DNA of 64,000 bases, from NCBI GenBank assembly GCA_944470555.2, contig OX104129.1:85644820-85708819 (forward strand), given 5' to 3'. The notes under the pieces are model-generated. The model was not told the origin of the DNA and ran no database searches. It saw only the letters and a list, made by a program, of their open reading frames with translations. Of this stretch, positions 34,545 to 46,669 are shown one piece after another; positions within the stretch are counted from its first letter, which is position 1, and every line of letters begins with the position of its first letter. Position numbers and translations under genes: made by a program. Source of the DNA: Heterobilharzia americana (taxonomy: Eukaryota > Platyhelminthes > Trematoda > Strigeidida > Schistosomatidae).

Positions 34545-36224
34545 ATTCACTGCAGCACACCAATAGACGACTGAGAGTGAAATATTATGGTTTGGGATGA
34601 TGCATTGTGTCCAGTTACATGTTTATCAAATAACTGAATACACTTGTGATGTTGCCACACATATCAGCGTCAACAATCGACTACATTGTGTTTAATCACG
34701 TGAGAATCGAAATGGTGGAGAATAATTTCAGCTCAGATGGATACTGTTGGTTGTGTTGTGTTCTCCGAGTTGGGTGATTTGTTTGTCAAACGTTCATAGT
34801 CTTTGTAGACAACGTCATCAGCACTGACTTCGATATGAAGTGAGCTATGAATACCTCTGCATCAGTGACCCAGTGGCCTGCCAGGACGAACTGGTTTGTG
34901 ACTGTTTGTGGTGTCACTGTCTGAATGGATTTTCCTGTTGGCTGTTTCTCTGTCTCAACTCAAACATTTCTACTGTTTATCGTTTTTGTTAATGATTCAT
35001 AAGTTAGGTCTATGTCTGTTCATCCAGTGATTACTGACTGACCTGAATGTCAGGCTTCTGGAAATTCTCTGATATTCTGTGTTTCCCCTGTTCAAGACTT
35101 TTACATTGTTCAAATTCAATTCATACTCGTAGTTATCCACGTACACTAGAATGAATGATGAAATTTCGTGACGCTCAATGTGTCTTCAGAGATAGTTTGC
35201 TGGTGTTATTCTTAGTTATATATAGTAGGATTCTCGTGCACATAGAATTCTTAAAATGCCAGCAATATTGTCGTCGGAATAGTTGATAATGTTGTTAAGA
35301 TCAAGAGATAAGGTAGGTCGAAGCTTGTAAATTCATCAAGGTTGTGTAGTATTGAAGGAGGAAGTTAGTATGTGAACAAAATCTGAATGTGGATTTATCA
35401 AATATGACAAAGGCAGTATCATCAATGAAGTCATTCATGGTGAAGGTGGGGAGAGATTTCCTCAATACGAATATCAGGTGTATCGTTTCACATTTCTATG
35501 ACTTCAGAAGCGGATCTGAATCTAATAGGAACACTGGCAAGTCAGGTTAGACGATCAAGTCAGCCGATTGTTTTAAAGATATCAACTAGATGAAACGAAA
35601 TATCAACTTCGCATGGAACTAATCCATCGTTTTCCTCTCCTCTCAGCGTGTTATTCAGTAGAGATCTCACTGAGTTGTCTCATTGTATGCCCTAAATGAA
35701 TCTGTTCTCAGAAACACTTAAATTATTCAATACATATAGAAGCGCTTCTGCTCGGTAGCTTGTCACTCATCCAGTTAGGGTAGGCTAAACAAGCTGGCAC
35801 TAGAACCTCTCTGGAAGAGGCAACTTAAACTCCATCTATTATTTAAAGTCACTTTGTAACCAAGTGCACTCATGCAGCCAGAAAATTAAAACAATTGTAA
35901 CGTCTGTCTACTATAAACGTAGTCACAAAATGTAAGCTGAAGCTGAGTGTTGGGAGACCAACTGGTGAGTTAACTTCTTCCTCAATATATTCTCTCACAT
36001 CTGAAATAAACTTCCTGAAGAGATACGTGCTGTAAGTTTATCACCGGTTTTCGCTCATCACTTAATAAACAACTCATACATGATGAGTCTACCACTCACT
36101 TAGCCACCATCTGTAAATCCTGATCTAATGAAAATGCACCGAGAGCTATAATCGAATAATGTGAGCTTATCATCAATATCTATCAAGCAAGTACCTCCAA
36201 CCCCAATCGACTCACAAATCGTGT
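34545..36224. other. Palindrome tract, no gene recognised
   Basis: The first 230 bp are duplicated at 12,950-13,200. The rest is found only in the two palindrome arms and shows no credible coding frame. Confidence 0.45.
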
Positions 36225-37084
36225 TTGATTACTAGTTCATCTGCTTGCATTGTGCACTCAGTTAAGTAGAAGTTAATGAGTAAAAATGCATTTAATGTGG
36301 AGTCTTCATTCACTTCGTGTTTACAAAATCAACAACGCATATTTGATATTTCGATAGCGTAATTAGAAGACGAAGTTTATTTGAACAATGTGATGTATTT
36401 GCGCAATACATTTCGAACAATCTAATCTCACATTTACTTGTCAAGTCAATATATATTGAACCGAGGACTGGGGGACAAATGCAACAATTAACACAATAGG
36501 AGAATGAAATTAAGAAAGATGAGAACAAACAGGAAGTGACACAGTTGATCCTGATCTTGGTAAGAAAACAAGGTTTAACAAGGTAGGTGTAGTGTAAGAA
36601 CAAACTGTTTTTGTACACATGAAGGTAGTTAAAATTTGTGCATGTCTATGGCTTCCGCAAATCTCAGAATACGTCCCTGACTGACTGTTTCTGTACAGAA
36701 ATTTGAAAGCTGTTTGAACATTAACTTTGTGACCTGTTTATATGATGTGTTTAGCTATAGATGAAGGGGGTCGTCTCTCACCAATGTTTATCACTATTTC
36801 ACACTCCATTTGCTTTTGAAGCCATTTAGGCACATGTTCTCCCACCCTCAACTTCATGACTCGATTACTCCTCACCAATTAACATGTGTGACCACACACA
36901 CATGTTAATTGGTAACTTGTTAACTTGAAACAGTAAATGATCCAGACGGGTAGATTAAGTGTCAGCCACTTGTAACGCAAACATCGAATATTGCGCGAGC
37001 TAGATACTAACTAGTCAAAGGTGCTGAGACTGATGAATGGAAGTGATCTGAACTCATGAACACTGTTTGTGTACTGATAACCCT
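36225..37084. other. Palindrome tract with one exon-like block
   Basis: 36,350-36,470 contains the repeated block RRRSLFEQCDVFAQYISNN, described at 30,930-33,430. The ends (36,225-36,320 and 36,950-37,090) have diverged duplicates at 20.34 and 21.3 kb. 36,880-36,915 holds an inverted ACATGTGTG motif. Confidence 0.4.
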
Positions 37085-38217
37085 CGCCTAGTTTGCTAGT
37101 TTACTACCCAGTCCTAATCCTGGAAACAGAGGGAAGTTTGGATGTGTGGCTAGCAACCCTGCACCGGAAAGTCAATCCAAGCACTAAAGAAAATTCAAAG
37201 CACAGATTGAACATAAAAACAAACTTTTTCCGCTCTGAATTCAAGGGGACGAAATGACGCTGGTTGGTGAAAGACTTTGGGAAACCAATTAGCCGATTTA
37301 TCTCCGCTTCTCTAGATGAAAGCTAAAGTAAGCATGGGGAGAAGGATTGTCCGCACAATGTTCGAAGCTGGCTAGCAAGGCTGCCCAGATTGCAATAGAG
37401 ATGAGAAGGTATGGCATAGAAGTGCCAGGAACCTGCGAGGAATCAGCCAGCAGATAGAATGCAAGTGGACTCTCCTAACTGTCAACTGGAGAGGAGAGTC
37501 AAAAATCTACTGCGAGACTGTCACACAAACGACAACCACGAGCACACTGAGATTTCGAGTGACTATCATGATGTCCCCAACAGCATCGAAGGCTCTCATG
37601 CAGTGGGAACTAATCTCCTCCTGGAGGATCAGGATCAGGACAGCAAGATGGATTCAACTCAAAAGGAAAGAAAGTCACAATCATTAAATGCTACGCTATG
37701 CACCTACAAATAAGGCAGATAAAGAGGTGAAGAAGAAATTCTACAGACAACTTGAATCAACGCTGGACAAGACCCCACCTCAGTTGGCGACATCGAAATC
37801 CTAATGCGTGCGGTGACATGAATGCCAGACTGGGAGCAGACAACACAGGAAGAGAAGAAACCATAGGCCAAGAAGCACTCGGTGAAATGAGTGAGAATGT
37901 AGAACTGTTTGCAGAATTCTGTGCGTTCAACCAGTTGGTGATTGGAGGCGCTGTGTTCAAGCACAAGGATATCCACAAAGTGAAATGGATTTCACCAGAC
38001 ACCAGGACACACTAAAAACCAGATCGACTTCATCTCAATGTGAGGAACGTGGAGACGCAGCCTAATTGACACAAGGTCAAGAAGGGGAGCAGTTGTGGGC
38101 TCAGTCCACTATCTAGTGCAAGGAACCTTCCGAATCAAGTCGAAAACCTTCCAAGAAGTTGTTGATAGACTACAGTTCAAGTTCAACACCTAAAACAGAA
38201 ATTGAATGACAAAACTG
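37085..38217 (+). mobile_element. RTE-clade LINE, 5' half with APE endonuclease
   Basis: 5' untranslated sequence (37,085-37,240) leads into an endonuclease region. 37,752-38,015 gives CGDMNARLGADNTGREETIG, then FCAFNQLVIGGAVFKHKD and WISPDTRTH, typical of the APE domain of RTE elements, followed by NQIDFIS in another frame. Frameshifts are present. The element ends abruptly at about 38,217, where it joins the secreted-gene module of copy 4. The RT half is missing here. The mirror is at 47,465-48,605. Confidence 0.85.
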
Positions 38218-38400
38218 TAAAGGACATGTTTACTCAGATTTTCAACAAATCTTCATGTCAATTCACTAATCGATATCCACAAAATCTGACATGGCAAACA
38301 CCAGTCCATATCACTGCTCAAGTAAGTAGTCAGCATTTATCAATGGAACATGTCATATTCACTCTATCTGGTGGATGACAGCTTACCGATATTGACAACC

Positions 38401-38545
38401 AGAGAGTCAGAGAGAGAGAGTGAGAGAGAGCGAGAGAGAGAGCGAGAGAGACAGCATGCAACTCAACTCCAGTTAACAAACTATATATAAGGAAGGGTGC
38501 ACGCATTCCAGTATGCCAGAGTTGGATTGCACACAACTAGAAGCA
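38401..38545 (+). promoter_or_regulatory. Promoter of gene copy 4
   Basis: GA tract at 38,401-38,452 (the longest of the six) and TATATATAA at 38,482-38,490. Sequence upstream of 38,218 is RTE, so any element needed for expression must lie in this last 330 bp if the copy is active. Confidence 0.7.
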
Positions 38546-38793
38546 ATGTTCGCAACCAAGGTGAGTGTGTTAATCGTTTGCATTGAAAGGAAAATGGTCT
38601 GTAGGTTCTCTTAATCTGTGTGTGCATTTACATCGTGGCCAATGCGGCATCTGGTGCACCAGCGAAAGGTAGACTTCAGTTTCCGTGGAAGGAGAGTAAT
38701 GATATTTGACTTTTTCAGGAAGTCACGCTAACTTGTCAAAACCCAATGCAGGTGACAAACACAACCATAATCACAAGTCAGGTAAGCTCGTTC

Positions 38794-38825
<32 letters not shown>

Positions 38826-39047
38826 GCATGTGTTTCTGTCGAAAATATTTCAACTTTCTGATTTCATCATCTGCATTATCAACTTGCAAAACTGACAACC
38901 TCTTCGGTTTCCGTGTCCTTCACATATATAGGGAATTTGAAGAAAGTGTCACGTGGATCATCGGAAACAGCTGTGGAGGATGTGAAACCAGTAGAACCTG
39001 AGAGCGCATTCTTACTGGAACTTTTCACTGGATTATTCGGTGGTTGA
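38546..39047 (+). CDS. Small secreted MEG-like protein, copy 4
   Basis: Exons 38,546-38,560, 38,605-38,668, 38,719-38,781 and 38,932-39,047, with the same splice sites as copy 1. The product is 85 residues and differs from copy 1 at residue 63, where Ala is replaced by Glu (GTG GAG GAT). It shares this and a silent GCG in the signal-peptide exon with copy 5 only. AATAAA is at 39,080-39,085. The conserved downstream block follows at 39,313-39,519. Confidence 0.85.
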
Positions 39048-40002
39048 AGTCTATGCATTTGTTTATCTATGATAGTGATAATAAATCGAGTGTTTTCATG
39101 GTGATCTTGTTGGTTCTCAAATCTTCTTAGCCTGGTTATTTCATTCACTCGTTCATTCAGTCATTCACTCATCCGATGAACTGGGATGTGTTTGAATAAT
39201 GTTGTGAGTGAGGGAGTTCACCAATTCGAATGAAGATATTACTAGAGAAATGAGTAGTGGATATGTGATTCCGCCATGGAATGAACTCTCAGTATGATGG
39301 GAGACAGAAATATCATTGAAAGTTCAAGGTGGTATTCATCATGGACTGACATGACTTGGAGAACCAGTGAATGGGTGGACAAGTGTTTCTGACAACAGTA
39401 TGACTCAGCGTTGTGCAACCACGATGCAGTAGTTGAACTACACCCTGCTGTCCACGAAAACTGACGAGTTTTGACATAACCCTCGACTGAATCGAGTTCA
39501 TGTTGTTGAGGATTTGCATACTACTAGTGAGAAACGACTATTCAGTGCTTGTGTGGTGACTAGTAATTCTCGAAAATATTCGCCTCTCTTCAATGAAGAA
39601 TTTCTTGAAGTCAATCAGTCTTCACAAACCTGCACAGTGAATTTTCTATACATTCAATTTATTTTGTGAATGTACTTGTGTAGAAATATGCTTTGTAGTA
39701 TTATGGTTAACTAACGATGGAAGTAATTTATGGGAGTGTCCGTGAATATCAACTACAAGTGTATTGAAATTAAAAGATCCTAATTAAAGATCAGTGAACA
39801 GCATTGGAAACTTATAGCAAACCTTGTTAAATACAACATTTTATGTTGCCGCCGTTAGTGTGATTTTGTGTACCAGATGTATCATTGTGTCATGTCTGGA
39901 AGGAGGTGGGGTTTATCATACATTCATGTCAGTATGTATTGACCAGTTCTACAGCTCCTGTGAATTAAGCAATTTGGCAGATATTATGAGAACGGGTTGA
40001 CA

Positions 40003-40134
40003 ATGTGTGAAAGAATATATCTGAGAATGGTTGGCGAAAAGACTAGTCAAGAAGATGATGAGTTCCATCCAGTCACACCTGGCATACACTGGTGCAAATT
40101 TAGACATACGTTTGGCTGTTTCACTCATCTATAA
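40003..40134 (+). other. Open frame MCERIYLRMVGEK, unassigned
   Basis: 44 codons from ATG at 40,003, open for a further 14 codons upstream (FGRYYENG). The composition looks protein-like (FHPVTPGIHWCKFRHTFGCF), but there is no clear acceptor or donor. It overlaps the end of the minus-strand cysteine-rich frame. The mirror is at 45,583-45,714. Confidence 0.25.
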
Positions 40135-40335
40135 GATAGATAACTAGTCGAATGCCTTGAATGATGGCAACAAAGTAAGCCTTCTTCAAACTGTGTAATC
40201 CGTTGCATTCAAAATCACAAAACCGAAGATGCGTACGAGGGTGAATCTCAGAGAATCCACAAGGATGGCAATCGCATACTTGATGCAGACAATAATTGAC
40301 TATCAACAATTTAGACATATTTGACGAAGTTGTGG
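40121..40335 (-). CDS. Cysteine-rich exon candidate, left arm (minus strand)
   Basis: Behind a strong acceptor AAAACTTTTCAG, a frame of 71 codons holds six cysteines: NYCLHQVCDCHPCGFSEIH, then RFCDFECNGLH and a hydrophobic YFVAIIQGIRLVIYLI end. All six cysteines are kept in the diverged copy at 24.07 kb, which supports coding, though that copy has an early stop. It competes with a plus-strand exon candidate at 40,462-40,655. No family recognised. Confidence 0.35.
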
Positions 40336-40461
40336 CTGAAAAGTTTTCATTGCGATTGTCGTTTTGTCTTTGATATTCCTATTTTTCACTCAACCTGATA
40401 TTTGATGGACACCCACTGCTCACTGGGGTTTTCCTAACTTCAATTCATGTCTAAGTTTTAG

Positions 40462-40655
40462 TTTATAACCTTGTTAGTTCCTTCATGCACCAATTGTTCG
40501 CAAACTGTGACTCAACATCGTTCCCTAAAATTAGTTTCCTTCTTTCTGAGCGGATTTGATCATCTACACTGCCTTTTAATTCGGTGTCAAACTAGCGAAG
40601 CTTTCAAGCGGTATGAAAACCACTGTCATCTGGTCAGCGAAATCTACAGACTACA
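40462..40655 (+). CDS. Cysteine-rich exon candidate, left arm (plus strand)
   Basis: Bounded by a good acceptor (TCTAAGTTTTAG) and donor (CTACA|GTGAGT). The 194-nt frame reads LLVPSCTNCSQTVTQHRSLK, then FDHLHCLLIRCQTSEAFKRY and NHCHLVSEIYRL, with five cysteines. A short continuation from 40,787 could end the frame. It is opposite in strand to the candidate at 40,121-40,335, so at most one of the two may be real, or they belong to different genes. Confidence 0.35.
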
Positions 40656-40865
40656 GTGAGTGTTCCGCAATTATTCATATTCATTCGTAGTACATTTCTT
40701 TACTTCCTGACACTTTTGTCTCACAAATCGCACTTTGTCATCTCGGACTATAAGTGCTTTCTTGTGAATACCCTGTGTACACCATAGTTCGTCAGTTGAG
40801 AAACTACTCTAATATTACAAATATCATCGTCCATCATGCACAGCGTTATTTATTCGCAAGTTTTT

Positions 40866-42690
40866 ATTATTATTACTTGTCCCTTGGGTTCCTAGTAGAA
40901 CATACTGCTTCAGTAGAACGTCTCTGGTGCACTCTCTTCTCTGCAATCTTTTCAACCTGGCTCCACTGGAGTGCCTGGCCTGGCGCGTGATGCCCCCAGT
41001 CGGCCTTCTCATTGGATGCTCACTCCAATCCATCTCCACTTCCTTCTCCATATTTGTTGAGTGATAGGTTCCTGGTTGGTTCCTCGCCAGCCAGCCAGAG
41101 TTCCTTGTGGCTTATCCTTATTACTCTGGCCATCTGAGATTCAGCAACGAGCCAGCGTAGGCACTTGTTGATGAATGTCTGTAGTTTGTTGGAAATCCTT
41201 TTCGTAACGTGTCAAGTCTTTGAGGCATATAACAGCACCGACTTGACGCTGGTGTTGAAAATCCGGTTGTTGTTTACGCTTCATGCTAAGTGCAAAAGAT
41301 ATCCACACTGGTTTCAGGCTGATGAAAGCCTGTCTTTCTCTTCCGATCCTGACTTTGACGTCCTCGTCCGTGTCGCCCGTAGTTGAGACAGAGCTGCCCG
41401 CGTGGTGGCTGAAAGAGGCTACTTCTAAGTTTCTCCTGTTCATGGTGATTGGAGCTCGTTGTTGTTGGTGGTCTTGGTTAGGTATCGTCATCACTTCTGT
41501 CTTCTCTATATTCACCTGAAGTCCCGTCTTCCCTCGCTGCTCTACCTCTTCTATCAACTTGTTGGTTTGCGCCTGTAGATCTTCAAGTTTGTGCCACAAG
41601 ACATTAGACATATGTCATCGTAGGCGAAATCCAAGTCTTCTGGTTCTTTTCGGCCCTGCCAGCGTATCCCCCTCTTCTCGCTCCCCACTGTTAGCTGCAT
41701 GATCCAGTCCACCACAATCGGGAATATCATGGGTGATAGTGGATGGCAGCCTTGTTTCACTCCTGTCTCCACTTCACTTCATAGGCATCACTGAGCTTCC
41801 CATTGTGAATTTCTTGGCGTGCAGCGTCTTCATATAGTTGTTGAATGAGATTGATAAAGGTTTGTTGCATTCCGTAGTGTTGAAGCAGTTGACAAATTAC
41901 TTGTCGGTGGACGCTGTTGAAGACTGGCCTTTTCAAAGTCCATGAAGTTGAGTTGTGGTAGAGAGTTGACTGCCTTTCTATACTCTGTTCTATGATGATG
42001 CGAAGCGTAGCAATTTGGTCCGCACATGATTTGTACTTGCTGAAGTCAGCCAGCCAGCCTGTTCCGGTCGTAGTTTTGGATGCAGTTCATCCTTTAGCCT
42101 CTCCAAGATGATGCGGCTTAATATTTTCCTTGGGTTGGACAGGAGAGTGATTCCGCGCCAGTTCTTGCAAACACTGAGGTCTCCCTTCTTTGGGAGTTTG
42201 ACAAGGTAGCCCCTCTTCCAATCAATCGCCAGGTAACTTCCCTTCCTTCCACACCTTCTGCAATAGTGGTGTGGTGTGAGCATGTCCGCTGTTGTCTCTG
42301 CGTCTGTTTTCAGCGATTCTGACGGGATCCCATCTGGTCCTGCTGCTTTCCCACATTTCAGTAGCTTTATGGCGCTCAGGACTTCCACTTTTGTTGGAGG
42401 ATTCATGTTCACTTGTAGTTCAGCGGCTGGACTGCTGGTGGTATTTCTGGACGAAGTGCAGGTGGTGGTGATGGTGGTCGATTCAAGAGCTTCTTGAAGT
42501 GGTCAGCCCATTGTTTCCTTTGTTTCTCTTATTTTGTAATTAAATTTCCTTCATCATCTTTTATTGGTTTCGTCTGCGTTGATCTCTTCCCTCTCAGATA
42601 GCAACCTGGTTATTTGATACAGTGTCGTCAGGTCTCTAACTCTCCTGCCAGCAGCCTGCAGCCTGTTCTGCTTCACTTACCAGTTTCGTC
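40866..42690 (-). mobile_element. RTE-clade LINE, RT half, left arm
   Basis: Read on the minus strand from 42,690 to the trinucleotide tail at 40,866. 41,990-42,412 carries KCGKAAGPDGIPSESLK and KKGDLSVCKNWRGITLLSNP. 41,554-41,772 carries GVKQGCHPLSPMIFPIVVDW and the catalytic LDFAYDDICLMS. 41,141-41,611 carries NIEKTEVMTIPN. These are RT motifs in RTE order, but in three frames, so the copy is dead. It meets its mirror image across the palindrome spacer. Confidence 0.9.
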
Positions 42691-43031
42691 CTTCAATTTC
42701 TCTAACAAGGGACATCTTCGAAGTAGCCATCCAGACAAAATGGGAGAAATCAAGGGATATCCGTGAAGTAATGTGCGTGGGTGAGCACTGGAACCCTTTG
42801 AAAGTTATGTAAAAAGAAACATGTATGACCGTATTAGGAAGGAAGAAGAAAGAAGATGAGGATAGATCTCGGTGGACAGATGGAAACTGATAGATGAGGG
42901 AGAAGAGGATGGTGATGCATAAGGGATGCACACCGAAGACAGAAACTGAGTACAATGTATAAAACACTACACTGGACAAAGAAGTGAAGAAGAGTGCACG
43001 CAAAGACAAAAGACACCTACTTCTACGACAC
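42691..43031. other. Palindrome spacer
   Basis: The non-mirrored centre, about 340 bp. The right part (about 42,955-43,031) still reads as RTE (LDKEVKKSARKDKRH) belonging to the right-hand copy. The left part contains RTE-like AGAAATTGAAGGACGAAACT on the minus strand. The middle is a purine-rich stretch without recognised content. Confidence 0.8.
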
Positions 43032-44853
43032 ACTGGCAAGTGAAGCAGAACAGGCTGCAGGCTGCTGGCAGGAGAGTTAGAGACCTGACGACACTGTATC
43101 AAATAACCAGGTTGCTATCTGAGAGGGAAGAGATCAACGCAGACGAAACCAATAAAAGATGATGAAGGAAATTTAATTACAAAATAAGAGAAACAAAGGA
43201 AACAATGGGCTGACCACTTCAAGAAGCTCTTGAATCGACCACCATCACCACCACCTGCACTTCGTCCAGAAATACCACCAGCAGTCCAGCCGCTGAACTA
43301 CAAGTGAACATGAATCCTCCAACAAAAGTGGAAGTCCTGAGCGCCATAAAGCTACTGAAATGTGGGAAAGCAGCAGGACCAGATGGGATCCCGTCAGAAT
43401 CGCTGAAAACAGACGCAGAGACAACAGCGGACATGCTCACACCACACCACTATTGCAGAAGGTGTGGAAGGAAGGGAAGTTACCTGGCGATTGATTGGAA
43501 GAGGGGCTACCTTGTCAAACTCCCAAAGAAGGGAGACCTCAGTGTTTGCAAGAACTGGCGCGGAATCACTCTCCTGTCCAACCCAAGGAAAATATTAAGC
43601 CGCATCATCTTGGAGAGGCTAAAGGATGAACTGCATCCAAAACTACGACCGGAACAGGCTGGCTGGCTGACTTCAGCAAGTACAAATCATGTGCGGACCA
43701 AATTGCTACGCTTCGCATCATCATAGAACAGAGTATAGAAAGGCAGTCAACTCTCTACCACAACTCAACTTCATGGACTTTGAAAAGGCCAGTCTTCAAC
43801 AGCGTCCACCGACAAGTAATTTGTCAACTGCTTCAACACTACGGAATGCAACAAACCTTTATCAATCTCATTCAACAACTATATGAAGACGCTGCACGCC
43901 AAGAAATTCACAATGGGAAGCTCAGTGATGCCTATGAAGTGAAGTGGAGACAGGAGTGAAACAAGGCTGCCATCCACTATCACCCATGATATTCCCGATT
44001 GTGGTGGACTGGATCATGCAGCTAACAGTGGGGAGCGAGAAGAGGGGGATACGCTGGCAGGGCCGAAAAGAACCCAGAAGACTTGGATTTCGCCTACGAT
44101 GACATATGTCTAATGTCTTGTGGCACAAACTTGAAGATCTACAGGCGCAAACCAACAAGTTGATAGAAGAGGTAGAGCAGCGAGGGAAGACGGGACTTCA
44201 GGTGAATATAGAGAAGACAGAAGTGATGACGATACCTAACCAAGACCACCAACAACAACGAGCTCCAATCACCATGAACAGGAGAAACTTAGAAGTAGCC
44301 TCTTTCAGCCACCACGCGGGCAGCTCTGTCTCAACTACGGGCGACACGGACGAGGACGTCAAAGTCAGGATCGGAAGAGAAAGACAGGCTTTCATCAGCC
44401 TGAAACCAGTGTGGATATCTTTTGCACTTAGCATGAAGCGTAAACAACAACCGGATTTTCAACACCAGCGTCAAGTCGGTGCTGTTATATGCCTCAAAGA
44501 CTTGGCACGTTACGAAAAAGATTTCCAACAAACTACAGACATTCATCAACAAGTGCCTACGCTGGCTCGTTGCTGAATCTCAGATGGCCAGAGTAATAAG
44601 GATAAGCCACAAGGAACTCTGGCTGGCTGGCGAGGAACCAACCAGGAACCTATCACTCAACAAATATGGAGAAGGAAGTGGAGATGGATTGGAGTGAGCA
44701 TCCAATGAGAAGGCCGACTGGGGGCATCACGCGCCAGGCCAGGCACTCCAGTGGAGCCAGGTTGAAAAGATTGCAGAGAAGAGAGTGCACCAGAGACGTT
44801 CTACTGAAGCAGTATGTTCTACTAGGAACCCAAGGGACAAGTAATAATAATAA
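43032..44853 (+). mobile_element. RTE-clade LINE, RT half, right arm
   Basis: Mirror of 40,866-42,690 with the same frameshifts. It extends further 5' into the spacer to about 42,955. Its tail ends in a TAA run at about 44,845. Confidence 0.9.
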
Positions 44854-45061
44854 AAACTTGCGAATAAATAACGCTGTGCATGATGGACGATGATATTTGT
44901 AATATTAGAGTAGTTTCTCAACTGACGAACTATGGTGTACACAGGGTATTCACAAGAAAGCACTTATAGTCCGAGATGACAAAGTGCGATTTGTGAGACA
45001 AAAGTGTCAGGAAGTAAAGAAATGTACTACGAATGAATATGAATAATTGCGGAACACTCAC

Positions 45062-45255
45062 TGTAGTCTGTAGATTTCGCTGACCAGATGACAGTGGTTT
45101 TCATACCGCTTGAAAGCTTCGCTAGTTTGACACCGAATTAAAAGGCAGTGTAGATGATCAAATCCGCTCAGAAAGAAGGAAACTAATTTTAGGGAACGAT
45201 GTTGAGTCACAGTTTGCGAACAATTGGTGCATGAAGGAACTAACAAGGTTATAAA
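45062..45255 (-). CDS. Cysteine-rich exon candidate, right arm (minus strand)
   Basis: Mirror of 40,462-40,655, with the same frame, acceptor and donor. Confidence 0.35.
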
Positions 45256-45381
45256 CTAAAACTTAGACATGAATTGAAGTTAGGAAAACCCCAGTGAGCA
45301 GTGGGTGTCCATCAAATATCAGGTTGAGTGAAAAATAGGAATATCAAAGACAAAACGACAATCGCAATTAAAACTTTTCAG

Positions 45382-45596
45382 CCACAACTTCGTCAAATAT
45401 GTCTAAATTGTTGATGGTCAATTATTGTCTGCATCAAGTATGCGATTGCCATCCTTGTGGATTCTCTGAGATTCACCCTCGTACGCATCTTCGGTTTTGT
45501 GATTTTGAATGCAACGGATTACACAGTTTGAAGAAGGCTTACTTTGTTGCCATCATTCAAGGCATTCGACTAGTTATCTATCTTATAGATGAGTGA
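45382..45596 (+). CDS. Cysteine-rich exon candidate, right arm (plus strand)
   Basis: Mirror of 40,121-40,335. The frame starts after AAAACTTTTCAG and ends at TGA 45,594-45,596. One residue differs from the left arm (MSKLLMV against MSKLLIV). Confidence 0.35.
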
Positions 45597-46669
45597 AACA
45601 GCCAAACGTATGTCTAAATTTGCACCAGTGTATGCCAGGTGTGACTGGATGGAACTCATCATCTTCTTGACTAGTCTTTTCGCCAACCATTCTCAGATAT
45701 ATTCTTTCACACATTGTCAACCCGTTCTCATAATATCTGCCAAATTGCTTAATTCACAGGAGCTGTAGAACTGGTCAATACATACTGACATGAATGTATG
45801 ATAAACCCCACCTCCTTCCAGACATGACACAATGATACATCTGGTACACAAAATCACACTAACGGCGGCAACATAAAATGTTGTATTTAACAAGGTTTGC
45901 TATAAGTTTCCAATGCTGTTCACTGATCTTTAATTAGGATCTTTTAATTTCAATACACTTGTAGTTGATATTCACGGACACTCCCATAAATTACTTCCAT
46001 CGTTAGTTAACCATAATACTACAAAGCATATTTCTACACAAGTACATTCACAAAATAAATTGAATGTATAGAAAATTCACTGTGCAGGTTTGTGAAGACT
46101 GATTGACTTCAAGAAATTCTTCATTGAAGAGAGGCGAATATTTTCGAGAATTACTAGTCACCACACAAGCACTGAATAGTCGTTTCTCACTAGTAGTATG
46201 CAAATCCTCAACAACATGAACTCGATTCAGTCGAGGGTTATGTCAAAACTCGTCAGTTTTCGTGGACAGCAGGGTGTAGTTCAACTACTGCATCGTGGTT
46301 GCACAACGCTGAGTCATACTGTTGTCAGAAACACTTGTCCACCCATTCACTGGTTCTCCAAGTCATGTCAGTCCATGATGAATACCACCTTGAACTTTCA
46401 ATGATATTTCTGTCTCCCATCATACTGAGAGTTCATTCCATGGCGGAATCACATATCCACTACTCATTTCTCTAGTAATATCTTCATTCGAATTGGTGAA
46501 CTCCCTCACTCACAACATTATTCAAACACATCCCAGTTCATCGGATGAGTGAATGACTGAATGAACGAGTGAATGAAATAACCAGGCTAAGAAGATTTGA
46601 GAACCAACAAGATCACCATGAAAACACTCGATTTATTATCACTATCATAGATAAACAAATGCATAGACT

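Larger units (their letters stand above)
29753..42690 (+). repeat. Giant palindrome, left arm (12.9 kb)
   Basis: Every segment recurs in reverse complement in 43,032-55,551. The coordinate sums are about 85,304 (outer part), 85,689 (33.2-36.6 kb) and 85,717 (38.9-42.7 kb). The steps are explained by a 385-bp insertion at 32.5-32.9 kb and by microsatellite length differences. Protein frames in the two arms differ by zero to a few residues. The arm holds gene copies 3 and 4, the two other gene candidates and two RTE pieces. The outer boundary is sharp at TGCAAATTCATG. Confidence 0.95.

Noticed and set aside
36310..36618. 102-codon minus-strand frame, mirrored at 49,071-49,379
   Set aside because: Low-complexity hydrophobic/cysteine composition, antisense to an exon-like block, and no splice or start support.
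42677..43102. 141-codon minus-strand frame across the palindrome centre
   Set aside because: It spans the RTE 5' part and the non-mirrored spacer, and its composition is explained by antisense reading of purine-rich LINE sequence.
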